From: Chionomys nivalis
Lineage: Eukaryota; Chordata; Mammalia; Rodentia; Cricetidae
NCBI RefSeq assembly: GCF_950005125.1
Contig: NC_080087.1
Coordinates: 136,332,144-136,396,143, forward strand
Reading direction: 5' to 3'
DNA: 64,000 nucleotides
Shown here: piece after piece, positions 44,300 to 56,100 of the stretch
Layout: every line of letters begins with the position of its first letter
Position numbering within the stretch: position 1 is the first letter of the stretch
The notes under the pieces: model-generated
Database searches by the model: none
The model's input: the letters and a program-made list of their open reading frames with translations, nothing else
Told to the model about the DNA's origin: nothing
Position numbers and translations under genes: made by a program

Positions 44300-45360
44300 G
44301 ATTAGATCCAACAATTTCCTAGTCATCTGTGCTACATATTAGAGACTAAATAGGAGAGTAAAGACTAGAAGTTGCCAATTAAGAAGGTTATTATGGTTTG
44401 GTAAACAAACATACTGTTGGAGAAAGTACATGGATCCTGACTGAACCAAAACTAATTTTTGGTAATAAGTATTTTAGGGAAAATTGAAAACCGATTATAT
44501 ACTCAATAATGTAAGTAACTGTAAAACCATTCAGGGATAAAGTTTTACAGATATAGCAAGATGCTCTTACAAATCACCTGAGAAAGGTCATCAAATACAA
44601 CAAAATGTTAACAACTGGCTAATTTAGGATTATTATACTATTATCTTTTTAATAACTTCTAAGGTTTGAAATTTATTAAAATACAAAGTTGACAGAACAT
44701 AGAATCTTATTTTATTAGGACAGATGTAACAAATAAATAGTATGATCACGTACCAGGTTGCTAAACTAGAAAAGGATGTTCTATATTATCTCACAATAAA
44801 AGTATTTTCTGTGTCAGTGTAACACCAAATACGATGGAGGCAAATGATGCTGCTTGTGACACTGCTCTGCTTCTTCCTCCCCATTCTATCTAACGTCTTG
44901 TCTCCTTCAGTCTTAGTTCCAATTACTTTTGGTAGCTAGGTCTTTGAAGCAAAATAACTAGACATGGCAGGTATACCAAAAGGTTTTTATATCCTTTAGA
45001 AAACATCTCTCCTTCTCTCAACATCACATCTTAAAAAGCGAACCAAGGTTTGAGTATGACTGTTTCACCTCTTTCTTCATATAACTAGAGAAATATAAGT
45101 TTAAAAGGTTTTTTTCACTAAAACCAACTCAAACTCCTGAAACTAGTTCAATTCACACTAGTAGAATGACATAGCACCTGAACTCTAGTTGAGTTTTGCC
45201 TCAACTTTTGCTGCTTACCAACTTCCTTTAAAAAAAATTTTTTTTACACATCATGATGGAAGCCCCTCCTCAATTGCCAACTGAAATGACAAAAGGAATA
45301 AAATGATGAATTCAAGCTCACAGCAGTTACAAATATGGACAATCTATGCATTTACTCTGA
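44300..45360. other. Intron 6, unclassified
   Basis: About 1 kb of AT-rich intron without recognised repeats or ORFs. Confidence 0.6.
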
Positions 45361-45361
45361 C

Positions 45362-45447
45362 CTTTGCTGTGTACTGAAGGAGGATGTTACTTGGTAGGCC
45401 AGTCATATCATAGTCTTGACACTTCCAAGGGCTTAAGCAATTTGGAC
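45362..45447 (-). CDS. Nbeal1: Nbeal1 exon 6
   Basis: 86 bp; acceptor at 45,448-45,449, donor at 45,360-45,361. Completes a Gly codon, reads PNCLSPWKCQDYDMTGLPSN and ends QYTAK in phase 0. Confidence 0.95.
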
Positions 45448-45638
45448 CTGAAAATGAGTTACATACACACACACATACATCACTGAATATACGTGGTATC
45501 CTTAGTTCTATGTTACCAGAATAAAATTTAAAATCAAGATGCTTCTAACAACTCAAATAACATAGATCTTAGGATGCATTCCAACAAAAGGGGGCTGGGG
45601 GAGAGACAATGCTAAGTACTGTGGCTGTATATGCTTAC

Positions 45639-45942
45639 CTGCTAAGTATAAGGTCTTAACCTGTGAAGGCTGGAGTGCTTCATGGAACACAATAACAGAA
45701 CCTAGCTGCCCTTCCAAGGATGTGGGGCAACCCCATTCACTATCTTGAGTTCCAGCTGAAATTAATTTCGTAATTAATTTTGATTTTTCAATTGTTCCAC
45801 CCCAGGAGGCTGATGACAATATTCCACCAAATGATGTCCGGTGAGGGGTTATGGGAGTAGAATACGGTGGATCTGGGATTTGAGATGGTGGAGGAGTAGT
45901 GGTTCTTTGCCCAGCTGAACCAATACAACAGGAAGTAAATGG
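45639..45942 (-). CDS. Nbeal1: Nbeal1 exon 5: lectin-like domain, second part
   Basis: 304 bp; acceptor at 45,943-45,944, donor at 45,637-45,638. Begins PFTSCCIGSAGQRTTTPPPS, continues with GGILSSASWGGTIEKSK and GQLGSVIVFHEALQPSQV, ends one base into a Gly codon. The LGSVIVFHEAL-type strand is characteristic of the ConA-like fold in BEACH proteins. Confidence 0.96.
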
Positions 45943-46311
45943 CTAAAAATTAAACAAAAAATGACAAAAATTATTTAGAATCATACAACTTGAAATAAAT
46001 CTCTCTCTTCACATTTAAACAGTGTAAAGCTAGTGGCACATACTTAAGTCCTGGCATTGGTGAAGGCCAAGGCAAAGGGATCATGAGCTGATAATAAGAC
46101 CCTATCTCAAAAAAACACAAAACTAAACAATGAACTGAAATACTAGTCTCGAAAAACCAAAAAAAAAAATTTAATTAAAAATAAGAGGAAATCATTTATA
46201 TAAAAGTAAGCAAATAAACACTTTGAAAATAGAAATGGAAGTCAATTTTTCAACTGAAACACAACATAAATAGGGAAGTATATACCTAAGACATCAACAT
46301 CAAATTTATTT

Positions 46312-46484
46312 ATTTTATTTATTTATTTATTTTTTGTTTTTCGAGACAGGGTTTCTCTGTGGCTTTGGAGCCTGTCCTGGAACTAGCTCTTGTAGACCAG
46401 GCTGGTCTCGAACTCACAGAGATCCGCCTGCCTCTGCCTCCCGAGTGCTGGGATTAAAGGCGTGCGCCACCATCGCCCGGCTCT
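46312..46484 (-). mobile_element. Young reverse B1 SINE
   Basis: TTTTTCGAGACAGGGTTTCTC to CGCCACCATCGCCCGGCTCT, flanked by CAAATTTATTT at 46,301-46,311 and 46,485-46,495. Confidence 0.93.
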
Positions 46485-46554
46485 CAAATTTATTTTTAAC
46501 TGAGATAAAACAGACATTACTTTTATGAATCAATAAGCTTTCTGATGAGTATTT

Positions 46555-46730
46555 TTGTTTGTTTGTTTTTTTGGTTTTATTTTTTCGAGACAGGGTTTTT
46601 TTTTTTTTTTTTTGGTAGCTTTGGAGCATGTCCTGGAACTAGCTCTTGTAGACCAGGCTGACCTTGAACTCACAAAAATCCACCTGCCTCTGCCTCCTGA
46701 GTGTTGGGATTCACTACTGTCTGGCAATGG
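46555..46730 (-). mobile_element. Reverse B1 SINE
   Basis: TTTTCGAGACAGGG, a long internal T run, GGAACTAGCTCTTGTAGACC and TGCCTCCTGAGTGTTGGG. Confidence 0.85.
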
Positions 46731-47142
46731 GTATTATTTTTAAAAATTAAAAGAGCTTTACTATTATCTAAAATATGATAATTACTTTTCCCCTACAAAA
46801 TTTATTGGGTATTATGTAACAGTATAATGTTTATTAAAAGCTACCTTCAATAGTCATGATGAGAAATAAGAAACTTACTAGGAAAATCAGACTGACAAAT
46901 ATTCTACTTCATCCAAAGACTTTCTTAAATTAGCCAATCTCAAAAAGCTTTCCTAACCTAGGTGGAGAATAAAGGTTGAAGCTACTTAATCACTAGTTCA
47001 AATTTAACAAAGATATTTAACAGAGATAGAAAAGTATATCATAGCATTTTAGGAAAATATTTAGAATATATTTTCTAAATATTCTCAGGATTTTGCAATC
47101 AATTAGGGCCATAAAAAAAAAAAAGAAGCTACATATACTGAC

Positions 47143-47262
47143 CTCATTCATGGCAGGAAATCTGAGAGGAGCAGAAACCTTTTGTTGTCCATTGTCATAG
47201 ATATAGACGATGCTCTGACCAAAGGGCCTTTTCCCAGGCATGTGAACAATGGTTATGTTGTG
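47143..47262 (-). CDS. Nbeal1: Nbeal1 exon 4
   Basis: 120 bp, 40 codons, phase 0 both ends; acceptor at 47,263-47,264, donor at 47,141-47,142. Reads HNITIVHMPGKRPFGQSIVY then KVSAPLRFPAMNE. Core strands of the ConA-like lectin domain. Confidence 0.96.
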
Positions 47263-47626
47263 CTAATGAAGTAAAGCACACATTAAAATGACGAAAATTA
47301 CATCCTGTCTTTGCAATGACATATGCTTACAGATTATTACTTTATAATTTGTGTGAACAAAATATTAAGGAAAGCTAAAATGCTTACTCAATGATGTTCT
47401 CAAAACAAGTAACAATTTTTTATGTACTATAAAACAATTAAGCCTTTATCATTAGACTCACAAAAATTTTCTAAGGTTCTAAATCTTCTTAAAATTATTT
47501 TCTTCAAGGAGAATCATTTTATATTTTTGAGGCAAGCAACAAAAATACATTGATTTAACATTAATTCATTAGAAATGAATATTGGCAGAAAAAACCTCCT
47601 GCTATAAATGCATCAAACTGTTATAC

Positions 47627-47763
47627 TTCTTCTTTTTTTGAGACAGGGTTTCTTTGTTGCTTCGGAGCCTGTCCTGGAACTAGCTCTTGTAGACTAGGCT
47701 GGCCTTGGAACTCACAGAGAGTCGCCTGCCTCTGCCTCCTGAGTGCTGGGATTAAAGGCGGGC
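47627..47763 (-). mobile_element. Reverse B1 SINE, 5'-truncated
   Basis: TTTGAGACAGGGTTTCTTTG through GGGATTAAAGGCGGGC. Flanked by ACTGTTATAC at 47,617-47,626 and 47,764-47,773. Confidence 0.92.
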
Positions 47764-47825
47764 ACTGTTATACATCTTAAAGGAAAGATAGAATGAGAGT
47801 TTGATGTGGCATCCTGAAGTCTTAC

Positions 47826-47958
47826 CCAGAGAGAGTCACAGAAACTGTGGTCAGGAAGCATAACTGTTGCATATTCTCTTTTTGTGCACACTGCCACAAC
47901 CAACATACCTGACTGAGTAATAAAAGCTTCAAAACCCATTCCACTTCCTGTAAAAAAA
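47826..47958 (-). CDS. Nbeal1: Nbeal1 exon 3
   Basis: 133 bp; acceptor at 47,959-47,960, donor at 47,824-47,825. Completes the Ser codon from exon 2, reads FFTGSGMGFEAFIT, then VVAVCTKREYATVMLPDHS and ends CDSLW in phase 0. Confidence 0.95.
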
Positions 47959-48200
47959 CTAACAAAAATATATGTTATCAGAACCTCTGAAATAAAGTAG
48001 ACAAGTCTCTTCATCATTGAAGTTCACCATTGTGAACATATAATGTGATTACAAATATCCTTATCAACAATGCTGCAATCTTAATTCTATTGCTATACAA
48101 TAGACTTGATTTCAGTCATTTTTAAATCCATTTTGGGCATAAAAGCTAAAAAATTATAAAAGGTAACACTGAAAAGTGGGATTTCATTATCAAGCTAGAG

Positions 48201-48417
48201 CAGTGGTTTCCAACCTTCCTGAGGACGTGATCCTTTGATATACAGTTCATGTTGTAGTGACCCCTAGCTATAAAATTATTTCAATACTACTTCATAACTG
48301 TAATTTTGCTACTGTTACAAAGCAAATATAATTATCTGTGTTTTCTAATGGTTTTAGGTGACTTGTGAAAGGGCCCTTAGATGCCCCCCAAAGGACTCAC
48401 AGGTTGAGAACTCTGTG
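48201..48417 (+). mobile_element. URR1-like non-autonomous hAT element
   Basis: Starts CAGTGGTTTCCAACCTTCC, contains ATACTTCATAACTGTAATTT and ends with the inverted-type ACAGGTTGAGAACTCTG. Flanked by AGCTAGAG (48,193-48,200) and AGCTAGAA (48,418-48,425), an 8-bp duplication with one change, as expected for hAT. Confidence 0.85.
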
Positions 48418-48419
48418 AG

Positions 48420-48795
48420 CTAGAACAAAACCACAAATTTCAAATCTTTTAAAGTCTTCCAAACATCCAGAAAGCACACATAAACGTTTTAATAATAAGG
48501 CATATTAAAAATTATTAGCTACCCGAGGCCTGAATGTTTTACATGAAAACACAACTCCTTCAGGGGAACAGTTTACTATTTCTTCTCCACTGTTATACTA
48601 CTTTCATTTTTGTTTCCTAAAGTTACTCAGCATTTAGCCAGGAAAATATACAAAATACAGAATTATTTTGAAAGCAATAAAAAAGCACTTCTAAACTATA
48701 TACAGGCACAAGATAAAAAATTTCATATAAACTGTTATAGATTCTTTATCCTACTTAAAAATGTGACAATTCATTTATATTCCACAATTTGTACC
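48420..48795. other. Intron 2, unclassified
   Basis: AT-rich intron with no recognised element. Confidence 0.55.
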
Positions 48796-48800
48796 ATTAC

Positions 48801-49381
48801 CTATATAATTGTTTTCTTTTTCCTCCTTTGTTAGCAGTGTCAAGGGGTAATTGATCCTGATCTAAGCAAAACCAAGCAGAGAAGGAAAATGCAGACCCAG
48901 GCCATTTCTGAATGGCAGGTACAGAAATTCCTGCCATGCTATGTGACAAATTAAAATACTGCAGTGCACTCTCAAGATTGAGTTTCCGTGCCATTGTCAG
49001 AATTGCACGAGTCACAGGAATGGTATATGGGTGAATAAACTCAGATTCGTCTACTCTCAGCAATCGTAGTAGTCGACGGATTTCTTCTGAGCTCACAGAC
49101 AGACTCCCCAATGAACCATGAATTGTTATCAAGTTCTCAGCACAAGTTCGATGTAGGGAAGAATGGGATTCAAGGGTTTCAATGATTCTTATTCCCATGT
49201 TTGCATTCACACACATAGTTCGGCTCTGCTTATTAATACAACAAATTTTTCTCAGCCAATCAGAGATGAATATTTGTAGGTCATGTGATTCTAGCTCCGG
49301 AAGCCATTGGATAAGAACCAAGAGAGGATGGACATTACTAATGCCCAAAATACCAACTGAAGTATGATCGCCTTCTACAGC
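48801..49381 (-). CDS. Nbeal1: Nbeal1 exon 2: helical region and start of lectin-like domain
   Basis: 581 bp, the largest exon here; acceptor at 49,382-49,383, donor at 48,799-48,800. Starts AVEGDHTSVGILGISNVHPL in phase 0, continues WLPELESHDLQIFISDWLRK and SEEIRRLLRLLRVDES, enters the ConA-like lectin domain at KWPGSAFSFSAWFCLDQDQ, and ends two bases into a Ser codon after KGGKRKQLY. The match to NBEAL1 as I remember it is close throughout. The tempting Met-start ORF at 49,348 is internal to the exon. Confidence 0.96.
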
Positions 49382-49468
49382 CTGAAAAGTGACACAGAAG
49401 TAAAAGGTTACTTACTATTCTTAAAGTTGAAACAAAGGAACTTCACATCATAATGGTTAAAAACTTAC

Positions 49469-49567
49469 CATATTCATAAGTTCTTTAAGCAGTTCTAGTG
49501 ATGGCTGACCCAAAGATTTCAATACCTCAAACATGTGCATATATCCAATTCTTTCTTTAAATACTTC
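49469..49567 (-). CDS. Nbeal1: Nbeal1 exon 1 of 17 seen (internal coding exon of the gene)
   Basis: NBEAL1 is a ~2,700-residue BEACH-WD40 scaffold protein, reported at the Golgi and linked to SREBP2 processing and membrane traffic. This 99-bp exon (acceptor 49,568-49,569, donor 49,467-49,468) encodes 33 codons, EVFKERIGYMHMFEVLKSL to LELLKELMNM, phase 0 at both ends. The seventeen exons down to 16,356 join without a stop. The gene is transcribed toward lower coordinates. More than 14.4 kb of intron, filled with the provirus at 49,996 and its inserts, separates this exon from the previous one, which is outside the window. The paralog NBEAL2 is less likely because the residue-level match is to NBEAL1. 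Confidence 0.94.
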
Positions 49568-49569
49568 CT

Positions 49570-49990
49570 AAAGGGGAAGACAACATATCAAAGCACATTT
49601 TCAATGATTAAATTTGTTGGAATATTAAATATTAAAAACTATTTGGTTAATAAAATCCAAGATGTAGCTCAGTAGCAGACTGGAGGCCCTGAGTTAGGTC
49701 TATAACAATGCTCAAATTTTAGTGGCCAAAATAAGAGTACAAAGAATTTTCTCTCTGTTCTCTGTGTCTAAATGATCTGGAGCATCAATTTCACATTAGC
49801 GTTCCTAAAATCATGAACATTTTTTAACTCAAAGATTAAAAATAAAATATAAGACTACAAAAAACCTAGAAAATACAAAATCAGTCCATTAAATTAGGCA
49901 AAAATAGATACACCAACCATAAAAAGGTTTAAAAAAAAACCCAGTTATCTCTATAAGGAATAAATTGCATGCCAAGGGTAAGAATAACGT
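49570..49990. other. Upstream intron, unclassified
   Basis: AT-rich sequence between the exon and the LTR at 49,996; nothing recognised. Confidence 0.55.
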
Positions 49991-49995
49991 TGTTT

Positions 49996-50235
49996 TGATG
50001 GGGAATCTCTGTTAGCCAATGATCTTTAACAGGTTGGACCAGGTTAGGGTCTGACCTTTTGGGTACCTGGAGAAAACCACTGGCCTTCCCAGGGTTCTTT
50101 CTGTGGTTCCCATGCTACACAGCTGAGGCTGGACTTCTCGTTCCTGTTTTGTGAGTTTGCCCCTTATAATAAAGAAGAATATAATTGGTATATCTTGGAG
50201 CTAGCCTGGGATTCTTTGACCCGTGTCCCTCAACA
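49996..50235 (+). repeat. 5' LTR of the provirus
   Basis: 240 bp from TGATGGGG to CCTCAACA, with AATAAAG (possible polyadenylation signal) near 50,168. The following bases (TGGCTTGGGGACCCC from 50,238) should hold the primer-binding site, but I cannot match them securely to a tRNA. Confidence 0.75.
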
Positions 50236-51069
50236 ACTGGCTTGGGGACCCCGAAAGCTCCAGCCGCCACCATTGTGCGTGGCTCTACAGCAAGCTCTGG
50301 CTTCAGTGGCATCCCAGAGCCGCTCTGGGTGTGGCTTCTCAGGCACATTGCCTTCCTGTCCCTCCAGTACCCATGCTGCTGCCGCAGAGAGATCTCTACA
50401 GAGTGCAGGGTCTGTGATTTGTACTGATGGAAGGCTCTGGATTTTCTCTTTATCCTGGCCACCAACTCTCAAAATCACTTTGATCACTTTAATAACTGAT
50501 CCTAATTTAAACATCTAATGGGTTAAAACCAATGTGAAAAGGCCTTGGCTAGGATTTTCTGGCCACACAGATATAATTGCGACACCTGCTGGCAGGTAAC
50601 AGTTATTGCACATACTTCAAATCAATATACCTTATGACAGGTGAGATTTATAATGTCAACATAACAAATAATTTATCAATGTAAGACAACAGTTTTTTAA
50701 CTTATACCATGTACAGAATTGTACAAGGCTTATGTAATTTCCATCCTACATCCATATATTTCATACCAGGGATTAGTTTCGTATTTCATATTTTCTCCTG
50801 TAAAAATTGTTTGGTAACAGAGCCATGAATGAGGCACTGTAAGACTGATAATGACTAGCTAAAAGGAAAAATCGGCACTCTGGAGAAAGATACGACCAAT
50901 TTCATGGACCAAACCCAGTCAGTGATGGAGGGTGAAGAGACACTCTCTGAGAGAATTCATACTGTTGAATGTATTAAGCAAAATCTGTTAAACAGTTATG
51001 ATAGATTGATGGGTAGGGTGCCTGTCCATCAAGGTAATATGTATGCCATAAAAATTATGTTCAAGATCC
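50236..51069 (+). pseudogene. ERV leader and degraded gag start
   Basis: GC-rich leader (50,236-50,470) followed by AT-rich sequence; a 60-codon open piece (50,904-51,086) may be a gag remnant. Assignment rests mainly on position between the LTR and the interrupted downstream half. Confidence 0.5.
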
Positions 51070-53156
51070 AGAGTAAGCGGGAGTAACCTCTGAGCAAGTG
51101 AGTCAGAGCCAGAGACTGCTGAGAGTCTTAACGTGAATCTGGGACCTTCAAGGGAGTAGACCTAAGCCAGGACCACTATGGGTCTGAGTGTGAGTCTAGG
51201 ACCTCCCAGAAACTAGGCCTGAGCCAGGACATCTGCCAGTCTAGGCGTGCATCTGGAACCTCTGAGGGAGTAGGAAGGAACCAGAGATTTCTGCGGGGCC
51301 AGGCGTGAGTCTGGGACCTCAGAGGGAGTAGGTCTTAGCCAGGACCTCTGTAGGCCTGAGCATTGGTCTGGGACATCAAAGGCAATAGGCAGGAACCTGG
51401 AACCTCTGTAGGCTTAAGTGTGAATCTGGAATCTCTGAGGGAGTAAGCCAGAGCCAGGTCCTCTGCAGTTCCAGGTGCACCCGAGCCTGGGAACTCCGAG
51501 GCAGTAGATTGGAGCCAGAAACCTTTGCAGGACCAACTCCAGGCAAGGGACATCCACAGGAGGGGATCCAGACCAAGATTTACAGAAACCGGTAAAAGCC
51601 AGTAACCTAGTAGGCCTGAGACAACAAACTCCAAGGGAGCAGAGAAAACACAGGAGTACTGAGCTATCTCTAGGAACACAAAGTAACCAATGGGTAAACT
51701 AGAACTGTGGCACTGACTGTACCATAAGGAACAACAATCTGAGCTTTGGATTCTTTGGCAACTAGAAGATTAATCAACAGAATCTCAGACACCCCAACCA
51801 CACCTATTAGAGGAAAAAATGAGTAGGAAAGGTAAGAAGAACATATTCAACACCACAAGAGCAACACAATACCAGTAAAACCTAAAGACCCTACAACAGC
51901 AAGACTTGAACAACCAAATATAGGTAAAGCAGAAGAAAATGACCTAAAAAATAACTTCTAGAGGATGTTTAAAACTCTTAAAGAGGAAATGAGAAATTCC
52001 CCCAAAGGAATGGAGGAAAAGACAAACAAAATTTGAAAAACATCAGCAAATCCCTCAGGGAAAATCAAGAAAAAGAAATCAAACATATGAAAGAAACTAT
52101 TCAAGACTTGAAAATTGAAATAGAGACAAGAAAGAAAATACAAGCCATGGGAATTATAGAAACAGAAATCATGAGAAATGATCAGGAACCACAAAAGCAA
52201 GCATGAATATCAGAATACAAGAGATGGAAAGGAGAATCTCAAGTGCTGAAGATACAATAGAGGAAATAGACTCATCAGTTAAAGAAAACATTAAATCTAA
52301 CAAAAGCTTAACCCAAAATATCCAGGAAATATGGGACATCATGAAAAGAAAATTTAAGAATAGGTATAGAAGGAGAAGAAGTTCAACTCAAAAGCACATA
52401 AAATATATTTAACAAAATCATAAAAGATAACGTTCCCAACCTAAAGAAAGATATGCCTATGAAGACACAAGAAGCTTACAGAACACAAAATAAATTGGAT
52501 TAAAAAAAAGTCCTCTCGCCAAATAATCAAAACACTAAACATACAAAGTAAAGAAAGAATATTAAGAGCTGCAAGTAACATATAAAGGTAGACCTATCAG
52601 AATTACACCTGACTTCTCACTGGAGACAATGAAAGCCATAAGGTTATGGTCAAGTGTTATATGGACATTAAGACACCATGGATGCCAGCCCAGACTACTA
52701 TACCCAGCAAAACTTAAATCACCATAGAAAGGCAAAACAAGATATTTCATGACAAAATTAGATTTCACCAATACCTAGCTACAAACCCAGTCCTACACAA
52801 AATACTAGAAGGAAAACTTCCACCCAAGGAAGCTGGCTACACCAACAAAAACACAGACAATTGATGGTCTCATAGCAGCAAATCCCGAAGAGAAAAACAC
52901 ACAAATTAACATTACTAACAATGAAAAGTAAATTAACAGGAGATAGCAATCACTGGTCATTAATATCTAACAAAATAGACTTCAAGCTAAAATCAGTCAA
53001 AAGAGACAAAGAGGTCATTTCATATTAGTCAGAGGAAAAATCAATCAAGAAGAACTCTCAATACTGAACATCTATGTCCCAAATACAAGGGGACCCTCAT
53101 ATATAAAAGCAACACTTCTAAAGCTTAAATAAAATATTAAATCCCACACACTAATA

Positions 53157-56100
53157 GTGGGAGACTTTAACACTCTACTCTCACCACTGGACAGATCAGC
53201 CAGACAAAAAAATGAACAGAGAAATAAGAGAACAGGTGTTGTGACTCAAATGGACTTAACAGACATCTATAGAATAATCTATCCAAACAGAAAAGAATAC
53301 ACCTTCTTCTCAGCATCTCATGGAACCTTCTCAAAAATTGACCACATACTCGGTAACAAAACAAACCTCAACAAATTAAAAAAAAAAAAAGGAATAACCC
53401 AAGGTACCTTATCAGATCACCATGTTTTAAAACTAGAAGTCAAGCGCAATACTAATTCCAGAAAACCCACAAACACATGGAAATTAAAGAATGCTCACCT
53501 GAATCATCAATGGATCAAGGAAGAAATAAAGGGAGAAATTAAAAACTTCCTAAAATTCAATGAAAATGACCACACAACATACCCAAATTTATGGAACACA
53601 ATGAAAGCAGTGGTAAGTGTTCATAACACTAAACACCTACATGAAGAAGCTGGAGGGCACAGGAGAACATTTCCTACGTATAACCCCAGCAGCACAAACA
53701 CTAAGGACATCATTGAATAAATGGGACCTCCTGAGACTGAGAAGCTTCTGTAAAGCAAAGGACACTGTCACTAAGACAGAAAGGCAACCCACTGACTGGG
53801 AGAAGATCTTCACCAACCCCGCAACTGACAAAGGTCTGATATCCAAAATATATAAAGAACTCAAGAAATTAGACCGTAAAAGGTTAATCAATCCAATTAT
53901 AAAATGGGGCACTGAGCTGAACAGAGACTTTTTAACAGAAGAAGTTCAAATGGCCAAAAGACACTTAAGATCGTGCTCAACTTCCTTAGCAATCAGGGAA
54001 ATGCAAATCAAGACAACATTAAGATACCATCTTACACCTGTCAGAATGGCTAAAATCAAAAACACCAATGATAGCCTCTGCTGGAGAGGTTGTGGAGAAA
54101 GGGGCACTCTCATCCATTGCTGGTGGGAATGCAAACTTGTGCAACCACTTTGGAAAGCAGTGTGGCGGTTTCTCAGGAAAGTCGGGTTCAGCCTACCTCT
54201 CGACCCAGCAATACCACTATTGGGAATATACCCAAGAGATGCCCAAACATACAACAAAAGTATATGCTCAACTATGTTCATAGCAGCATTGTTTGTAATA
54301 GCCAGAACTTGGAAACAACCTAGATGTCCTTCAATGGAAGAATGGATGAAGAAAGTATGGAATATATACATATTAGAGTACTACTCAGCAGTAAAAAACA
54401 ACGACTTCTTGAATTTTGCATACAAATGGACAGAAATAGAAAACACTATCCTGAGTGAGGTAAGCCAGACCCAAAAAGAGGAACATGGGATGTACTCACT
54501 CATATTTGGTTTCTAGCCATAAATAAAGGACATTGAGACTATAATTCGTGATTCTAGAGAAGCTAAATAAGAAGGTGAACCCAAAGAAAAACATATAAGC
54601 ATCCTCCTGAATATTAACCTTCATCAGGCGATGAAAGAAGACAGAGACAGAGACCAACATTGGAGCACTGGACTGAAGTCTCACGATCCAAAGGAGGAGC
54701 AGAAGGAGAGTGAGCACGAGCAAGGAACTCAGGACCGCGAGGGGTGCACCCACACGGAGACAATGGGGATGTTCTATCGGGAACTCACCAAGGCCAGCTG
54801 GCCGGGGTCTGAAAAAGCATGGGACAAAACCGGTCTCGCTGAACATAACGGACAATGAGGACTACTGAGAACTGAAGAACAACGGCAATGGGTTCTTGAT
54901 CCTATTGCACATAATGGCTTTGTGGGAGCCCAGGTAGTTTGGATGCTCACCTTAATAGACCTGGATGGAGGTGGGTGGTCCTTGGACCTCCCACAGGGCA
55001 GAGAAACCTGCTTGTTCTTTGGGCTGAGGAGGGAGGAAGACTTGATTGGGGGAGGGGGAGGGAATGGGAGGTGGTGGCGGGGAAGAGGCAGAAATCTTTA
55101 ATAATTAAATAAATTAATTAATAAAAAAAATTAAAAAAATAAAATTAAAAAAAAAGAAGCTGGAAAAACACACCAGTGAATTAACATTTGAAAATTTTAG
55201 AACGAAAAGAGGCAAACTCACCTAAGAGAACTAGACAGGAAATAATCAAATTGAGAGCTGAAATCAACAAAATAGAAACAAAGAAAACAATACAAAGTAT
55301 CAGTGGTTCTTTGAGAAAATCAATAAAACAGACAAACCTCTATCCAACTAACCAAAAGGCAGTGAGAGAATAACCAAATTAACAAAATCAGAAATGAAAA
55401 GGACATAACAACAGATATGGAGGAAACACTGAGAATCATCAGATCATATTTCGAAAAACTGTACTCCATAAAACTGGAAAACTTAAAGGAAATAGACAAT
55501 TTTCTGAATATCACTTACCAAAATTAAATTAAGACTAGATAAACAAATTAAACAGACCATTAACTGCTGAAGAAATAGAAACAGTCATCAAAAGTCTCCC
55601 AACCAAAAAAGGTCCAGGACCAGATAGTTTGAGCTCAGAATTCTACAAGACTTTCAAAGAAGAGCTAATACCAATACTCTTCAAATTATTCCACACAATA
55701 GAAACAGAAGGAACATTGCCAAACTCTTTTTATGAGGGCTACAATTACCCTGATACCCAAACCACAGAAAGACATTACTAAAAAGGAGAATTACAGGCCA
55801 ATCTCTCTCATGAACATTGATGCAAAAATACTAAATAAAATACTAGCAAATCAAATCCAAGAACACATCAGAACCATCATCCACCATGATCAAGTTGACT
55901 TCATCCCAGAGAAGCAGGAATGGTTCAACATACAGAAATCTGTCAACCTAATCCACCATATAAAAAAACTGAAAAATAAAAAACACATGATCATCTCGTT
56001 AGATGCTGAAAAAGCTTTTGACAAAATACAACATCCCTTCATGATAAAGGTCTTGGAGAGAACAGGAATACAAGGAACATACCTAAACATAATAAAGGCA

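Noticed and set aside
49182..49367. Plus-strand ORFs opposite Nbeal1 exon 2
   Set aside because: Shadows of the strongly conserved minus-strand exon.
51100..51650. Direct repeats as a CRISPR array
   Set aside because: The units are degenerate ~58-bp L1 5' UTR repeats without constant repeats and unique spacers, in mammalian DNA.
53617..54516. 299-codon plus-strand ORF as a novel gene
   Set aside because: It is the C-terminal third of L1 ORF2 in the young truncated copy, preceded by a few codons of the host L1. The target duplication marks the junction.
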